From positions 1,860,001-1,924,000 of the forward strand of contig NZ_JAMLIE010000001.1 in assembly GCF_023954335.1 (NCBI RefSeq): a stretch of 64,000 bases of DNA. Direction: 5' to 3'. Below, piece by piece: positions 41,666 through 49,776 of this stretch (positions are counted from its first letter, which is position 1; each line of letters starts with the position of its first letter). The DNA comes from Aquamicrobium sp. (GTDB lineage: Bacteria > Pseudomonadota > Alphaproteobacteria > Rhizobiales > Rhizobiaceae). The notes below the pieces were generated by a model. It searched no databases. It was not told the origin of the DNA and saw nothing but the letters and a program-made list of their open reading frames with translations. The position numbers and the translations under genes are program-made.

Positions 41666-43618
41666 ATGTTCGACAAGATCCTGATCGCCAACCGCGGCGA
41701 GATCGCGTGCCGCGTCATTCGCACTGCACGCAGGATGGGCGTCGCCACCGTCGCGGTCTATTCCGACGCCGACGCGCAGGCGCTGCATGTCACTATCGCC
41801 GACGAGGCGGTGCATATCGGCGCCTCGCCCGTCGGGGAAAGCTATCTGGTCGCCGAGCGCATCATCGACGCCGCGAAACGGACGGGCGCGCAGGCTATCC
41901 ATCCCGGCTACGGCTTCCTGTCCGAGAACCCCGGCTTCGTCGATGAGGTGGAGGCGGCCGGCCTCGTCTTCATCGGTCCGTCGGCCCGGGCGATCCGGGC
42001 GATGGGCCTGAAGGACGCGGCCAAGCGTCTGATGGAGAAGGCCGGCGTTCCGGTCGTGCCCGGCTATCACGGCGAGGGGCAGGAGATCGTCATCCTCGCC
42101 ACCAAGGCGCGTGAGATCGGCTATCCCGTGCTGATCAAGGCCCGCGCCGGCGGCGGCGGCAAGGGCATGCGCAAGGTCGACCATCCCGACGATTTCGCCG
42201 AGGCGCTGGCCGCCGCGCGGCGCGAGGCCAAGGCGGCCTTCGGCGACGACCGGGTGCTGGTCGAGAAATATGTCGAGAAGCCGCGCCATATCGAGGTGCA
42301 GGTCTTCGGCGACAATCACGGCAACGTCGTCCACCTCTACGAGCGCGACTGCTCGGCCCAGCGCCGCCACCAGAAGGTGATCGAGGAAGCGCCGGCCCCC
42401 GGCATGACGGCGGCGATGCGCGAGGCGATGACCGAGGCCGCCGTCAAGGCCGCCAGGGCCATCGACTATTCCGGCGCCGGCACCATCGAGTTCATCGTCG
42501 ACGCTTCCGACGGCCTGCGCCCCGACCGATTCTGGTTCATGGAGATGAACACGCGCCTTCAGGTCGAGCATCCGGTGACGGAGATGATCACCGGCGTCGA
42601 TCTGGTCGAGTGGCAGCTGCGCGTCGCCTCCGGCGAGAGGCTGCCGAGGATGCAGGACGAGATTTCGCTCTCCGGCCACGCCTTCGAGGCGCGGCTCTAC
42701 GCCGAGGATGCCGCGAAGGGGTTCCTGCCGGCCATCGGCACGCTGCACCGCCTGCGCTTTCCTGATGCGACGGCCGGCGAGGCGTCGCTGCGCATCGAGA
42801 CCGGCGTGCGCGAGGGCGATGCGATCTCGCCCTTCTACGACCCGATGATCGCCAAGCTGGTGACGCATGCGCCGACGCGAGACGGCGCGCTCGCCGCGCT
42901 GTCCGAGGCGCTTTCGCGCACCGAAATCGCCGGTTCGGTCGTCAACACCGCCTTCCTCGCCGCGCTCGCCGCCGACCCGGACTTCGCGGCCGGCAATGTC
43001 GACACCGGCATGATCGGCCGGCGGCAGGACGAGCTGACCGCGGCGTCGCCGGTGACGGCGCAGCACGTCGCCGCGGCAGCCGTCGCCGCTGCCGGGCTTG
43101 ACGTTCGGCTTGACGCAGCCGATCCATGGGCGGCGCTGGCCGGCTACGCCCATTTCCAGCCGCTGGCGAAGACGGTGTCGCTCGCCCATGACGGCGAGGA
43201 GATCAGGGCGCGGCTGACCGTGGCCGCCAACGGCAATGCCCAAGTGGCGGTGGATGGCGCGAGCGTCGCGGTGCCCGCCTCCGGTGGCCGCTTCGCCACC
43301 GCGCGCTGGCCCGGCCACGTCACCGTGTTTTCCGGGGCGGCGAGCCACACTTTCGCGGTCCACGACCCGTTCGCCAACGCGGAAGCCGCGGCCGCCGGCG
43401 GCGATGCGCTGCGCGCGCCGATGCCGGGGCTGGTCAAGCTGGCGCGGGCGGCGGCCGGCGACAGCGTGGTCAAGGGCCAGCCGCTGCTCGTCCTCGAGGC
43501 GATGAAGATGGAGCACACCATCGCCGCCCCGCATGACGGCGTGATCGAGGAGATCGTGCCCGAGGGCGCGCAGGTGACGGACGGGGCCGTTCTGGTCCGT
43601 TTTCGCGAGGAAGGGTGA
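41666..43618 (+). CDS. liuD: Methylcrotonoyl-CoA carboxylase biotin-carrying (alpha) subunit
   Basis: 650 residues. Biotin carboxylase domain (about 1-450) with IANRGEIACRV, ATP-grasp GGGGKGMR, MEMNTRLQVEHPVTE; BT linker domain; C-terminal biotinyl domain with the biotin-attachment Lys in LEAMKMEHTI near residue 616. It carboxylates biotin and works with LiuB. ATG 41666 is preceded by GAGGAGGAG. The gene is the last of the locus; liuC (methylglutaconyl-CoA hydratase) and liuE (HMG-CoA lyase) are not in the window. Confidence 0.94.
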   Translation: MFDKILIANRGEIACRVIRTARRMGVATVAVYSDADAQALHVTIADEAVHIGASPVGESYLVAERIIDAAKRTGAQAIHPGYGFLSENPGFVDEVEAAGLVFIGPSARAIRAMGLKDAAKRLMEKAGVPVVPGYHGEGQEIVILATKAREIGYPVLIKARAGGGGKGMRKVDHPDDFAEALAAARREAKAAFGDDRVLVEKYVEKPRHIEVQVFGDNHGNVVHLYERDCSAQRRHQKVIEEAPAPGMTAAMREAMTEAAVKAARAIDYSGAGTIEFIVDASDGLRPDRFWFMEMNTRLQVEHPVTEMITGVDLVEWQLRVASGERLPRMQDEISLSGHAFEARLYAEDAAKGFLPAIGTLHRLRFPDATAGEASLRIETGVREGDAISPFYDPMIAKLVTHAPTRDGALAALSEALSRTEIAGSVVNTAFLAALAADPDFAAGNVDTGMIGRRQDELTAASPVTAQHVAAAAVAAAGLDVRLDAADPWAALAGYAHFQPLAKTVSLAHDGEEIRARLTVAANGNAQVAVDGASVAVPASGGRFATARWPGHVTVFSGAASHTFAVHDPFANAEAAAAGGDALRAPMPGLVKLARAAAGDSVVKGQPLLVLEAMKMEHTIAAPHDGVIEEIVPEGAQVTDGAVLVRFREEG

Positions 43619-43672
43619 GGGTAGGGGACGTCGCCGCTGCCTTGGGGCGTGTTGTGCATCATCGGCAGCGCC

Positions 43673-43853
43673 TGCGCTGCCCCTCATCCCCCTGCCGGGA
43701 CCTTCTCCCCGTGAACGGGGAGAAGAGAGCTGTCGTCCTTGCCTTCGCCAATCGCAAGCGTGGCAGGAAAAACTGAGGGGACCAGCGGCCGGCATTCCTT
43801 CTCCCCGTTCACGGGGAGAAGGTGGCCCGAAGGGCCGGATGAGGGGCAGCGCA
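43673..43853. repeat. Palindromic intergenic element with 17-bp inverted ends
   Basis: Ends TGCGCTGCCCCTCATCC (43673-43689) and its exact complement (43837-43853) bound 181 bp containing two hairpins built on CTTCTCCCC-GTGAAC-GGGGAGAAG (43702-43725) and the same motif inverted (43797-43822), with a further GGCCC-GAA-GGGCC stem (43824-43836). The GGGGAGAAGG/CCTTCTCCCC motif is a common intergenic repeat in Rhizobiales (RIME-like mosaic elements). Non-coding. Confidence 0.8.
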
Positions 43854-43900
43854 AACGCTCGAAGACCACGCACCTGCGCGGCGCGTAAAACGTGGTGGAG

Positions 43901-44008
43901 CTAGAGCATTTTGCAGTCAGACGGAATCGTCTGACGTCGCATAAATGCGGCCAAGGAAAGAAGCTGGAGCAGCGGAAGCAGCGTTCGTCAGAACGCCCGC
44001 TGCTCTAG
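43901..44008. repeat. Palindromic element with CTAGAGCA ends, copy 1
   Basis: 8-bp inverted ends CTAGAGCA (43901-43908) and TGCTCTAG (44001-44008) bound 108 bp. Inside: hairpin GTCAGACG-GAAT-CGTCTGAC (43916-43935), hairpin CGCA-TAAA-TGCG, and a long interrupted hairpin 43968-44004 (AGCAGCGG/CCGCTGCT outside, GCGTTC-GTCA-GAACGC inside). Its first 49 bases match 54146-54194. The right end supplied the stop codon of gcrA before the IS insertion. Confidence 0.75.
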
Positions 44009-44009
44009 C
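44004..44009. repeat. IS481 target-site duplication, left copy (TCTAGC)
   Basis: TCTAGC flanks the element on both sides (44004-44009 and 45045-45050). It fits the NCTAGN target reported for IS481-group elements, which duplicate 6 bp. Confidence 0.85.
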
Positions 44010-44961
44010 TGTGGAGCCTCAAGAGGTTGTCGCCGGTTAGATGGAGGCGACTGATTGGTGGTTTGGACTTTAGGCTGCCATGCGGGCGATGCCAATTGTA
44101 GCGGTGGAGCCAGATCGGCAGTTCAGCGGCACGGTGGCGTGATGTCGGATAGGCCACGGCATAGGCCCACTCGCGCAAGGCGGTCTGGATGAAGCGCTCG
44201 GCCTTGCCGTTTGTGCGCGGCGTGTAGGGCCTGGTTCGGATGTGCTTGAGGCCGAATTCGCGGCAAGCGCGCGCGAAAGCCTTCGAGCGATAGCACGAGC
44301 CGTTGTCGGTCATGACGCGAGTGACGGTGATTCCGAGGCTGGCGTAGTAGGCGACTGCCGCCGTGAGGAAGGCGACGGCGCTTTGCTTCTTCTCGTCGGG
44401 CAGGATCTGGCTGAAGGCGATGCGCGAGGCATCGTCGATGGCGACATGGACGAACTCCCAGCCGATGCCGCGACTGTTGGACTGGCCGCGCCGATCGCCG
44501 GTGATGCGATGGCCGACGCGGTCGAACCGGCCGAGTTTCTTGATGTCGATATGGATCATCTCGCCGGGATGGGCACGTTCGTAGCGCCTGACCGGCGCGG
44601 CCGGCTCGATGTCCTTGAGCCGCGACAGCTCGGCGCGCCTGAGCACCCGGCTGACGGTGGCCGGCGAGACGCCAACCTCATGGGCAATGTGCTTGCCGGT
44701 CCAGCGCAGCCGACGCAGCACCACAATACGCTCGGCGATCGACGCCGCGGTGGCCTGCGGCATATGGGCGGGCCGCGAGGATCGGTCGCCCATGCCGGAC
44801 CGCCCTTCCGCCTTGTAGCGCTCCACCCAGCGCGCCACGATCTTCGCCGACACGCCATAGGTCCGTGCCGCATGGGCTTGGGAAAGACGCCCCTCAATCA
44901 CCGACAGCGCCATCTCCTCTCGACGCAACGGCGTCAGGCGGGCATTCTTGTGGATGTTCAT
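44005..44961 (-). CDS. IS481-family DDE transposase
   Basis: 318 residues. N-terminal winged/homeodomain-like helix-turn-helix (EGRLSQAHAARTYGVSAKIVARWVERY), then the RNase H-fold core with first Asp in MIHIDIKKL, second Asp in VMTDNGSCY and Glu in NGKAERFIQT, and WLHRYNWHRPHGSL at the end. All catalytic residues are present, so it is probably active. ATG 44961 follows GGAGGG. The last codon and stop (AGC TAG) run out of the element: the stop is donated by the duplicated CTAG of the target. Confidence 0.92.
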   Translation of the reverse strand: MNIHKNARLTPLRREEMALSVIEGRLSQAHAARTYGVSAKIVARWVERYKAEGRSGMGDRSSRPAHMPQATAASIAERIVVLRRLRWTGKHIAHEVGVSPATVSRVLRRAELSRLKDIEPAAPVRRYERAHPGEMIHIDIKKLGRFDRVGHRITGDRRGQSNSRGIGWEFVHVAIDDASRIAFSQILPDEKKQSAVAFLTAAVAYYASLGITVTRVMTDNGSCYRSKAFARACREFGLKHIRTRPYTPRTNGKAERFIQTALREWAYAVAYPTSRHRAAELPIWLHRYNWHRPHGSLKSKPPISRLHLTGDNLLRLHS

Positions 44962-45044
44962 TCGGACCCTCCGGTGGATGCTGAAGCTTGGTAACTCCAG
45001 TCTCCCCGGTCCGGTCCGAATGGACAACCTCCCGAAAGCTCACA
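44010..45044 (-). mobile_element. IS481-family insertion sequence
   Basis: 1035 bp, bounded by imperfect 22-bp terminal inverted repeats beginning TGTG and both ending GAGGTTGTC (15 of 22 positions match), with a TCTAGC direct repeat outside each end. It encodes one transposase on the minus strand. It sits exactly at the stop codon of gcrA, in the same orientation as gcrA. Confidence 0.9.
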
Positions 45045-45050
45045 TCTAGC
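45045..45050. repeat. IS481 target-site duplication, right copy (TCTAGC)
   Basis: Identical to 44004-44009; contains the gcrA stop codon (CTA on the plus strand at 45046-45048). Confidence 0.85.
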
Positions 45051-45555
45051 GCGTCCGGCGGCGCTCCGAGGCGGGCTGGTAGGCGACGCGGGAGTGGTAG
45101 CCGCAATAGGGGCCGCTCTCGCCGGCTTCGTTGCCGCAGAAGCTGAAATCTTCCGACAGCGGGTCGCCGTTCGGCCATTTGCAGGTCCGCTCGGTCAGCT
45201 GGATCAGGCTCAGATTGCGCGACATCGGCACCACCACGTCCGCGGCCGGGCGCAGCACCTGCCGTGCCACCGGCTCGGCGTCGAACTGTACGGCGAGCGC
45301 GGTCGCGCCGACGCTGGCCGTCACCGTGCGCATCGGCCGGCTGCCTCCGCTCTTGGCCGGGCTGGCGGCCGGGGCCTTCTTGGCGCGCGGCTGGGCGGCC
45401 GAGGCGCGCCCGCGCCCCGACAGCTTCAGGCGGTGCACCTTGCCGATCACCGCGTTGCGGCTGACGCCGCCGAGCTGGTTGGCGATCTGGCTGGCGCTCA
45501 GCCCTTCGGCCCACAGCTTCTTGAGCAGTTCAACGCGTTCGTCGGTCCAGTTCAT
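45046..45555 (-). CDS. gcrA: Cell cycle regulator GcrA
   Basis: 169 residues. The N-terminal DNA-binding domain MNWTDERVELLKKLWAEGLS with ASQIANQLG-GVSRNAVIGKVHRL is diagnostic; a basic Ala/Lys-rich linker (about 48-80) and the C-terminal sigma70-binding domain with paired cysteines (ERTCKWPNGDP, DFSFCGNE, GPYCGYH) follow. GcrA activates sigma70 transcription at CcrM-methylated GANTC promoters. ATG 45555 has AGGAG upstream. The gene is intact although an IS481 copy is inserted at its stop codon; the insertion separates it from its former downstream hairpin. Confidence 0.95.
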   Translation of the reverse strand: MNWTDERVELLKKLWAEGLSASQIANQLGGVSRNAVIGKVHRLKLSGRGRASAAQPRAKKAPAASPAKSGGSRPMRTVTASVGATALAVQFDAEPVARQVLRPAADVVVPMSRNLSLIQLTERTCKWPNGDPLSEDFSFCGNEAGESGPYCGYHSRVAYQPASERRRTR

Positions 45556-45836
45556 GAGCACATGCTCCTGCTATCGCATGCGCCGAATCCGAATCCTTCC
45601 CCGGCCGGAAAGCACCGGCACGGCACCACATATACAGGGGTGATTGGTTTCGCCGCACGAAATCTAGATATTTCTTGACCTCAAGGTACAGTATCCGCTG
45701 ACTCCGTGACAAGAGTCGGCCGGGCGTGGGGAATCGGATTTTTCGGTTTTCCCCAACTTGGGTGCCCGAATGCCGCAGGCGCGGACGGCGGAGCCGGAAA
45801 ACCCGGCGGCGCAAGCTTGCGCGGGTGACGTTTCAT
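45556..45836. other. Divergent gcrA/argD intergenic region rich in GANTC
   Basis: No gene. GANTC occurs at 45585, 45591, 45700, 45713 and 45731, and at 45839 just beyond. At about 65% GC one would expect roughly one per 300 bp, so the density suggests control by CcrM methylation. None fits YGAKTCG exactly. Confidence 0.5.
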
Positions 45837-45868
45837 TTGACTCGACTGCCTTGAAAGCCGATATAGAT
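45837..45868 (+). promoter_or_regulatory. Candidate sigma70 promoter of argD-argF-hslO
   Basis: TTGACT (45837-45842) and TATAGAT (45862-45868) are separated by 19 bases, slightly longer than ideal. A GANTC site overlaps the -35 (GACTC at 45839). Confidence 0.4.
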
Positions 45869-45877
45869 TGGCCTTCC

Positions 45878-45900
45878 GCCGCCCTTTGGGCGGCTTTTTT
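45878..45900 (+). terminator. Terminator hairpin in the argD leader
   Basis: GCCGCCC-TTT-GGGCGGC followed by six T, ending 26 bp before the argD start. It faces the arg genes and lies after the candidate promoter, so it is either an attenuator of the operon or the end of a short upstream transcript. Confidence 0.7.
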
Positions 45901-45926
45901 GATTGTCCGTTCTGGAGAGGCATATA

Positions 45927-47123
45927 ATGAGCGGTTCGGCGCTTTACGAGACCTTTGCCCGCGCGCCCCTGGCGTTCGAGCGCGGCGAAGGCAGCTGGCT
46001 GATAACCGAGAGCGGCGAGCGCTATCTCGATTTCGCCGCCGGCATCGCCGTCAATTCGCTCGGCCATTGCCACCCGCATCTCGTCGCGGCGCTTACGGAA
46101 CAGGCGGGGAAGCTCTGGCACGTCTCCAACCTCTACCAGATTCCGGGCCAGAGCCGGCTGGGCGAGCGGCTGGTCGAGGCGAGTTTCGCCGATCGCGTCT
46201 TCTTCACCAATTCCGGGGCCGAGGCGCTCGAATGCGCCATCAAGACCGCGCGCCGCTATCACTACATCAACGGCCGGCCCGAGCGCTTCCGCACCATCAC
46301 CTTCGAGGGCGCGTTCCACGGCCGGACGCTCGCCACCATCGCCGCCGGCGGCCAGCAGAAATATCTCGACGGCTTCGGCCCCAAGGCGGACGGCTTCGAC
46401 CAGGTGCCTTTCGGCGACATCGAGGCGGTCGAGAAGGCCATCGGGCCCGAGACCGCCGCGATCCTGCTTGAGCCGGTTCAGGGCGAGGGCGGCATCCGCG
46501 CCTTCCCCGCGCCGTTCCTCGACAAGCTGCGCGCGCTGGCCGACAAGCACGACCTCCTGCTCATCCTCGACGAGGTGCAGACGGGCATCGGCCGCACCGG
46601 CAAGCTGTTCGCCTATCAGTGGTCGTCGATCGAGCCGGACATCATGGCCATCGCCAAGGGCATCGGCGGCGGCTTCCCGGTCGGCGCCTGCCTCGCCACC
46701 GAGAAGGCGGCGGCCGGCATGACCCCCGGCGTCCACGGCACCACCTTCGGCGGCAACCCGCTCGCCATGGCGGTCGGCAACGCCGTGCTCGACGTCGTGC
46801 TGGAGGAGGGCTTCCTCGACTCCGTGCAGGCGCGCGCGCTCAACGCGCGCCAGATGCTGGCCTCGCTCGTCGACGAGTTTCCGCAGGTGTTCGAGGACGT
46901 GCGCGGCAACGGCCTGCTGATGGGCCTCAAGTGCCGCATGGCCAACACCGCGGTCCTCGCCGCCGTGATCGACGCGAAGATGCTGGCCGTGACGGCGGGC
47001 GACAACGTCCTGCGCCTGCTGCCGCCGCTCACCGTCAGCGACGAGGAGATCCGCGAGGCGGGCGAGCGCATCCGCGCCGCCGCTGCCGGCCTTGCCGCGC
47101 GGGCAACGGAAAAGGTCGCGTGA
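45927..47123 (+). CDS. argD: Acetylornithine/succinyldiaminopimelate aminotransferase ArgD
   Basis: 398 residues, class III PLP aminotransferase. FTNSGAEALECAIKTARRY, LEPVQGEGG, LILDEVQTGIGRTG (Asp for PLP), KGIGGGFPVGA (Schiff-base Lys) and GTTFGGNPLAMAV are all present. It converts N-acetylglutamate semialdehyde to N-acetylornithine in arginine synthesis. GGAGAGG precedes ATG 45927. The stop overlaps argF (TGATG at 47121). Confidence 0.94.
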   Translation: MSGSALYETFARAPLAFERGEGSWLITESGERYLDFAAGIAVNSLGHCHPHLVAALTEQAGKLWHVSNLYQIPGQSRLGERLVEASFADRVFFTNSGAEALECAIKTARRYHYINGRPERFRTITFEGAFHGRTLATIAAGGQQKYLDGFGPKADGFDQVPFGDIEAVEKAIGPETAAILLEPVQGEGGIRAFPAPFLDKLRALADKHDLLLILDEVQTGIGRTGKLFAYQWSSIEPDIMAIAKGIGGGFPVGACLATEKAAAGMTPGVHGTTFGGNPLAMAVGNAVLDVVLEEGFLDSVQARALNARQMLASLVDEFPQVFEDVRGNGLLMGLKCRMANTAVLAAVIDAKMLAVTAGDNVLRLLPPLTVSDEEIREAGERIRAAAAGLAARATEKVA

Positions 47124-48046
47124 TGAGCGCGACGTTCAGGCATTTCCTCGATCTGTCAGCCGTCTCCGCCGCCGACATCCGCACCATCCTCGACGACGCG
47201 CGGGCGCGCAAGCATCGCCTGAAGTCGGGCGCGGCGGCGGGCGAGAAACCGCTGGCCGGCAAGGTGCTGGCGATGATCTTCGAGAAGCCGTCGACGCGCA
47301 CGCGCGTCTCCTTCGACGTCGGCATGCGCCAGCTCGGCGGCGAGACGGTGATGCTCACCGGCGCGGAAATGCAGCTCGGCCGCTCCGAGACCATCGCCGA
47401 CACCGCGAAGGTCCTGTCGCGCTACGTCGACGCGATCATGATCCGCACGACCGAGCATGCACGGCTCATCGAGCTGGCCGAGCACGCCACCGTTCCCGTC
47501 ATCAACGGCCTGACGGACGACACCCATCCCTGCCAGATCATGGCCGACGTGATGACCTACGAGGAGCATCGCGGCCCGGTCAAGGACAGGCTCTTCGCCT
47601 GGACCGGCGACGGCAACAACGTGCTTCATTCGCTGATGGAGGCCTCCGCCCGGCTCGATTTCCGGCTGAACATCGCGGTGCCGGAAGGCAGCGAGCCGTC
47701 GCAGCCCATGCTCGACTGGGCGCTTGCCAATGGCGGCCGCGTCAAGGTGATGCGCTCGCCCGAGGAGGCGGTCAGGGACGCCGACTGCGTCGTCACCGAC
47801 ACCTGGGTCTCGATGGGCCAGGAGCACCGCGCGCGGGGCAACAACGTCTTCATGCCCTATCAGGTCAACGAGCGGCTGATGGCGCATGCGCAGCCCGACG
47901 CGCTGTTCATGCACTGCCTGCCGGCCCATCGCGGCGAGGAGGTCACCGACGCGGTGATCGACGGCCCGCATTCGGTGGTGTTCGACGAGGCCGAGAACCG
48001 GCTGCACGCGCAGAAGGCGGTCATCGCCTGGTGCCTCGGCGCTTGA
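47123..48046 (+). CDS. argF: Ornithine carbamoyltransferase
   Basis: 307 residues. Carbamoyl-phosphate loop FEKPSTRTRVSF (about 50-61), HPCQIMAD, and the ornithine-side motif HCLPAHRGEEV (about 267) are intact. Forms citrulline from ornithine and carbamoyl phosphate. ATG 47123 overlaps the argD stop by one base. Second gene of the conserved argD-argF-hslO arrangement of Rhizobiales. Confidence 0.95.
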   Translation: MSATFRHFLDLSAVSAADIRTILDDARARKHRLKSGAAAGEKPLAGKVLAMIFEKPSTRTRVSFDVGMRQLGGETVMLTGAEMQLGRSETIADTAKVLSRYVDAIMIRTTEHARLIELAEHATVPVINGLTDDTHPCQIMADVMTYEEHRGPVKDRLFAWTGDGNNVLHSLMEASARLDFRLNIAVPEGSEPSQPMLDWALANGGRVKVMRSPEEAVRDADCVVTDTWVSMGQEHRARGNNVFMPYQVNERLMAHAQPDALFMHCLPAHRGEEVTDAVIDGPHSVVFDEAENRLHAQKAVIAWCLGA

Positions 48047-48163
48047 ATGCGGCGGGGCGGTCTCCTATCTGCGTGGCTCAGCCTCTAATTCCATGGCGCA
48101 TGACGGCCGGGCCATCGCCCCGCGACGGCGGCCGCCCGCCCATGCCGGTACAGGAAAATTCAG

Positions 48164-49159
48164 GTGAGTGACAGCGAGATCAGGCTCGGCGAGTTCGGCT
48201 TCGCCGGCGACGACCATGTGGTTCCGTTCGAGGTGGACGCGCTCGACCTGCGCGGCCGCGCCGTGCAGCTCGGCCCGGTGCTCGACGCGATCCTGCCGCG
48301 CCACGGCTATCCCGAGCCGGTCGCCAACCTGCTCGCCGAGGCGATGGTGTTGACGGTGCTTCTCGGCACGACGCTGAAGTTCGAGGGCAAGTTCATCGTC
48401 CAGACCCGCACCGACGGACCGGTCGATCTGCTCGTCGCCGATTTCTCGACGCCGCATTCGCTGCGTGCCTATGCCCGCTTCGACGCGGAACGGCTGGAGG
48501 CGGCGGTTGCCGCCGGCCGCACCGCGCCTGAGGAGCTGCTCGGCAAGGGCGTGCTGGCGCTGACCATCGACCAGGGCGCCTTCATGCAGCGCTATCAGGG
48601 CATCGTCGAGCTCGACGGCGCCTCACTGGAGGAGGTCGCGCGTACTTACTTCCGCCAGTCGGAGCAGATCCCGACCGACGTGCGCCTCTCCGTCGCCCGC
48701 CAGATCGTGCCGGGCGCGGACGGCCCCGTCGCCCACTGGCGCGCCGGCGGCCTGCTCGCCCAGTTCCTGCCCGAGGCGCCCGAGCGCATGCGCGCGGCCG
48801 ACCTGCCCGGCGGCGACGATCCGAACGGCGATGACGGCGATGCAGCGGACGGGGACGACGCCTGGGCCGAGGTGCGCTCGCTTCTCGGCACCATCTCGCC
48901 CGACGAGCTGTTCGACCCGACCGTCGGCTCCGAGCGGCTGCTCTATCGCCTGTTCCACGAGCACGGCGTGCGCGTCTTCGACAGCGTCGCGATCGAGGAC
49001 GACTGCTCGTGCTCGCGCGAGAAGATCCGCGCCATCCTCGACGGCTTCACCGCGGAGGAGATCACCGAGAGCACCGAGAACGGCACGATCCGGGTGTCGT
49101 GCGAGTTCTGCTCCCAGCACTATGAGTTCGATCCGGCCGAGTTTTCCGCCGCGCGATAG
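48164..49159 (+). CDS. hslO: Redox-regulated chaperone Hsp33 (HslO)
   Basis: 331 residues, GTG start (CAGGAAAATTCAG upstream). N-terminal Hsp33 fold with TDGPVDLLVADFSTPHSLRAYARF; the C-terminal zinc switch has CSCSREK and CEFCSQHY (C-x-C and C-x2-C), which releases zinc and activates the chaperone on oxidation. An acidic insert (GGDDPNGDDGDAADGDD, about 219-236) lies between the domains and is longer than in E. coli. Third gene of the arg operon. Confidence 0.93.
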   Translation: MSDSEIRLGEFGFAGDDHVVPFEVDALDLRGRAVQLGPVLDAILPRHGYPEPVANLLAEAMVLTVLLGTTLKFEGKFIVQTRTDGPVDLLVADFSTPHSLRAYARFDAERLEAAVAAGRTAPEELLGKGVLALTIDQGAFMQRYQGIVELDGASLEEVARTYFRQSEQIPTDVRLSVARQIVPGADGPVAHWRAGGLLAQFLPEAPERMRAADLPGGDDPNGDDGDAADGDDAWAEVRSLLGTISPDELFDPTVGSERLLYRLFHEHGVRVFDSVAIEDDCSCSREKIRAILDGFTAEEITESTENGTIRVSCEFCSQHYEFDPAEFSAAR

Positions 49160-49221
49160 AACCGGTCCTTGCGCCGCCCCGCCCGACCATGCACCATAGC
49201 GGGGCAGGCAAGGAGGTTCGC

Positions 49222-49587
49222 ATGCGATTTTCCGTCCTCGCGGCACTGGCCGTCTCGGTCGCGTTGCCGGCCACGGCCGCCGAGGTTTCCCTGACCCTGT
49301 CCATTCCCGTGACCGGCGCGGCCGGCGTCGAGTCGAAAAGCGTCGCCTATGAGTGCGACGGCCGCGCCATTGCCGTCACCTGTCTCAACGCCGGCACCGT
49401 CTCGCTCGCCGTTCTCGACATCGACGGCGAGACCGTGGTCGCCGCCAATGTCGTCTCGGGCTCGGGCGCGCGCTATGCGGGCGGACGCCATGTCTGGTGG
49501 AGCAAGGGCGAGGCGGCCGACCTCTACGATCTGATGGGCGAGGGCGGCGAGGACACGCCTGCGGAAAGCTGCCGGGCCGCCGGATAG
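49222..49587 (+). CDS. MliC-like periplasmic protein (lysozyme-inhibitor fold)
   Basis: 121 residues. AGGAGG precedes ATG 49222. A signal peptide ends near residue 19 (PATA). The mature domain has VAYECDGRAIAVTCLNAG, SGSGARYAGGRHVWWSKGEAADLYDLM, matching the C..., SGARY and W-KG pattern of the MliC/PliC family of C-type lysozyme inhibitors. No lipobox, so periplasmic rather than membrane-bound. Three cysteines. The inhibitory loop cannot be checked by eye. Confidence 0.72.
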   Translation: MRFSVLAALAVSVALPATAAEVSLTLSIPVTGAAGVESKSVAYECDGRAIAVTCLNAGTVSLAVLDIDGETVVAANVVSGSGARYAGGRHVWWSKGEAADLYDLMGEGGEDTPAESCRAAG

Positions 49588-49776
49588 GACCGGCCGGCTT
49601 CCCTCGCCACTATGGTTAACCGGCGCGGAAAGCATTCGTGAACGCCTGAGGCGGCATGCTGTCGCCTTGTCAATCGGTGGCGCGGGGGCGCATGGAGCAA
49701 TTCGGGGAAAGGCGTGAAGCGCCTTTCCGTCCGGGATTGCGGGAGAACAGAAGCCGGAGCGATCCGGCGGTGCGCC

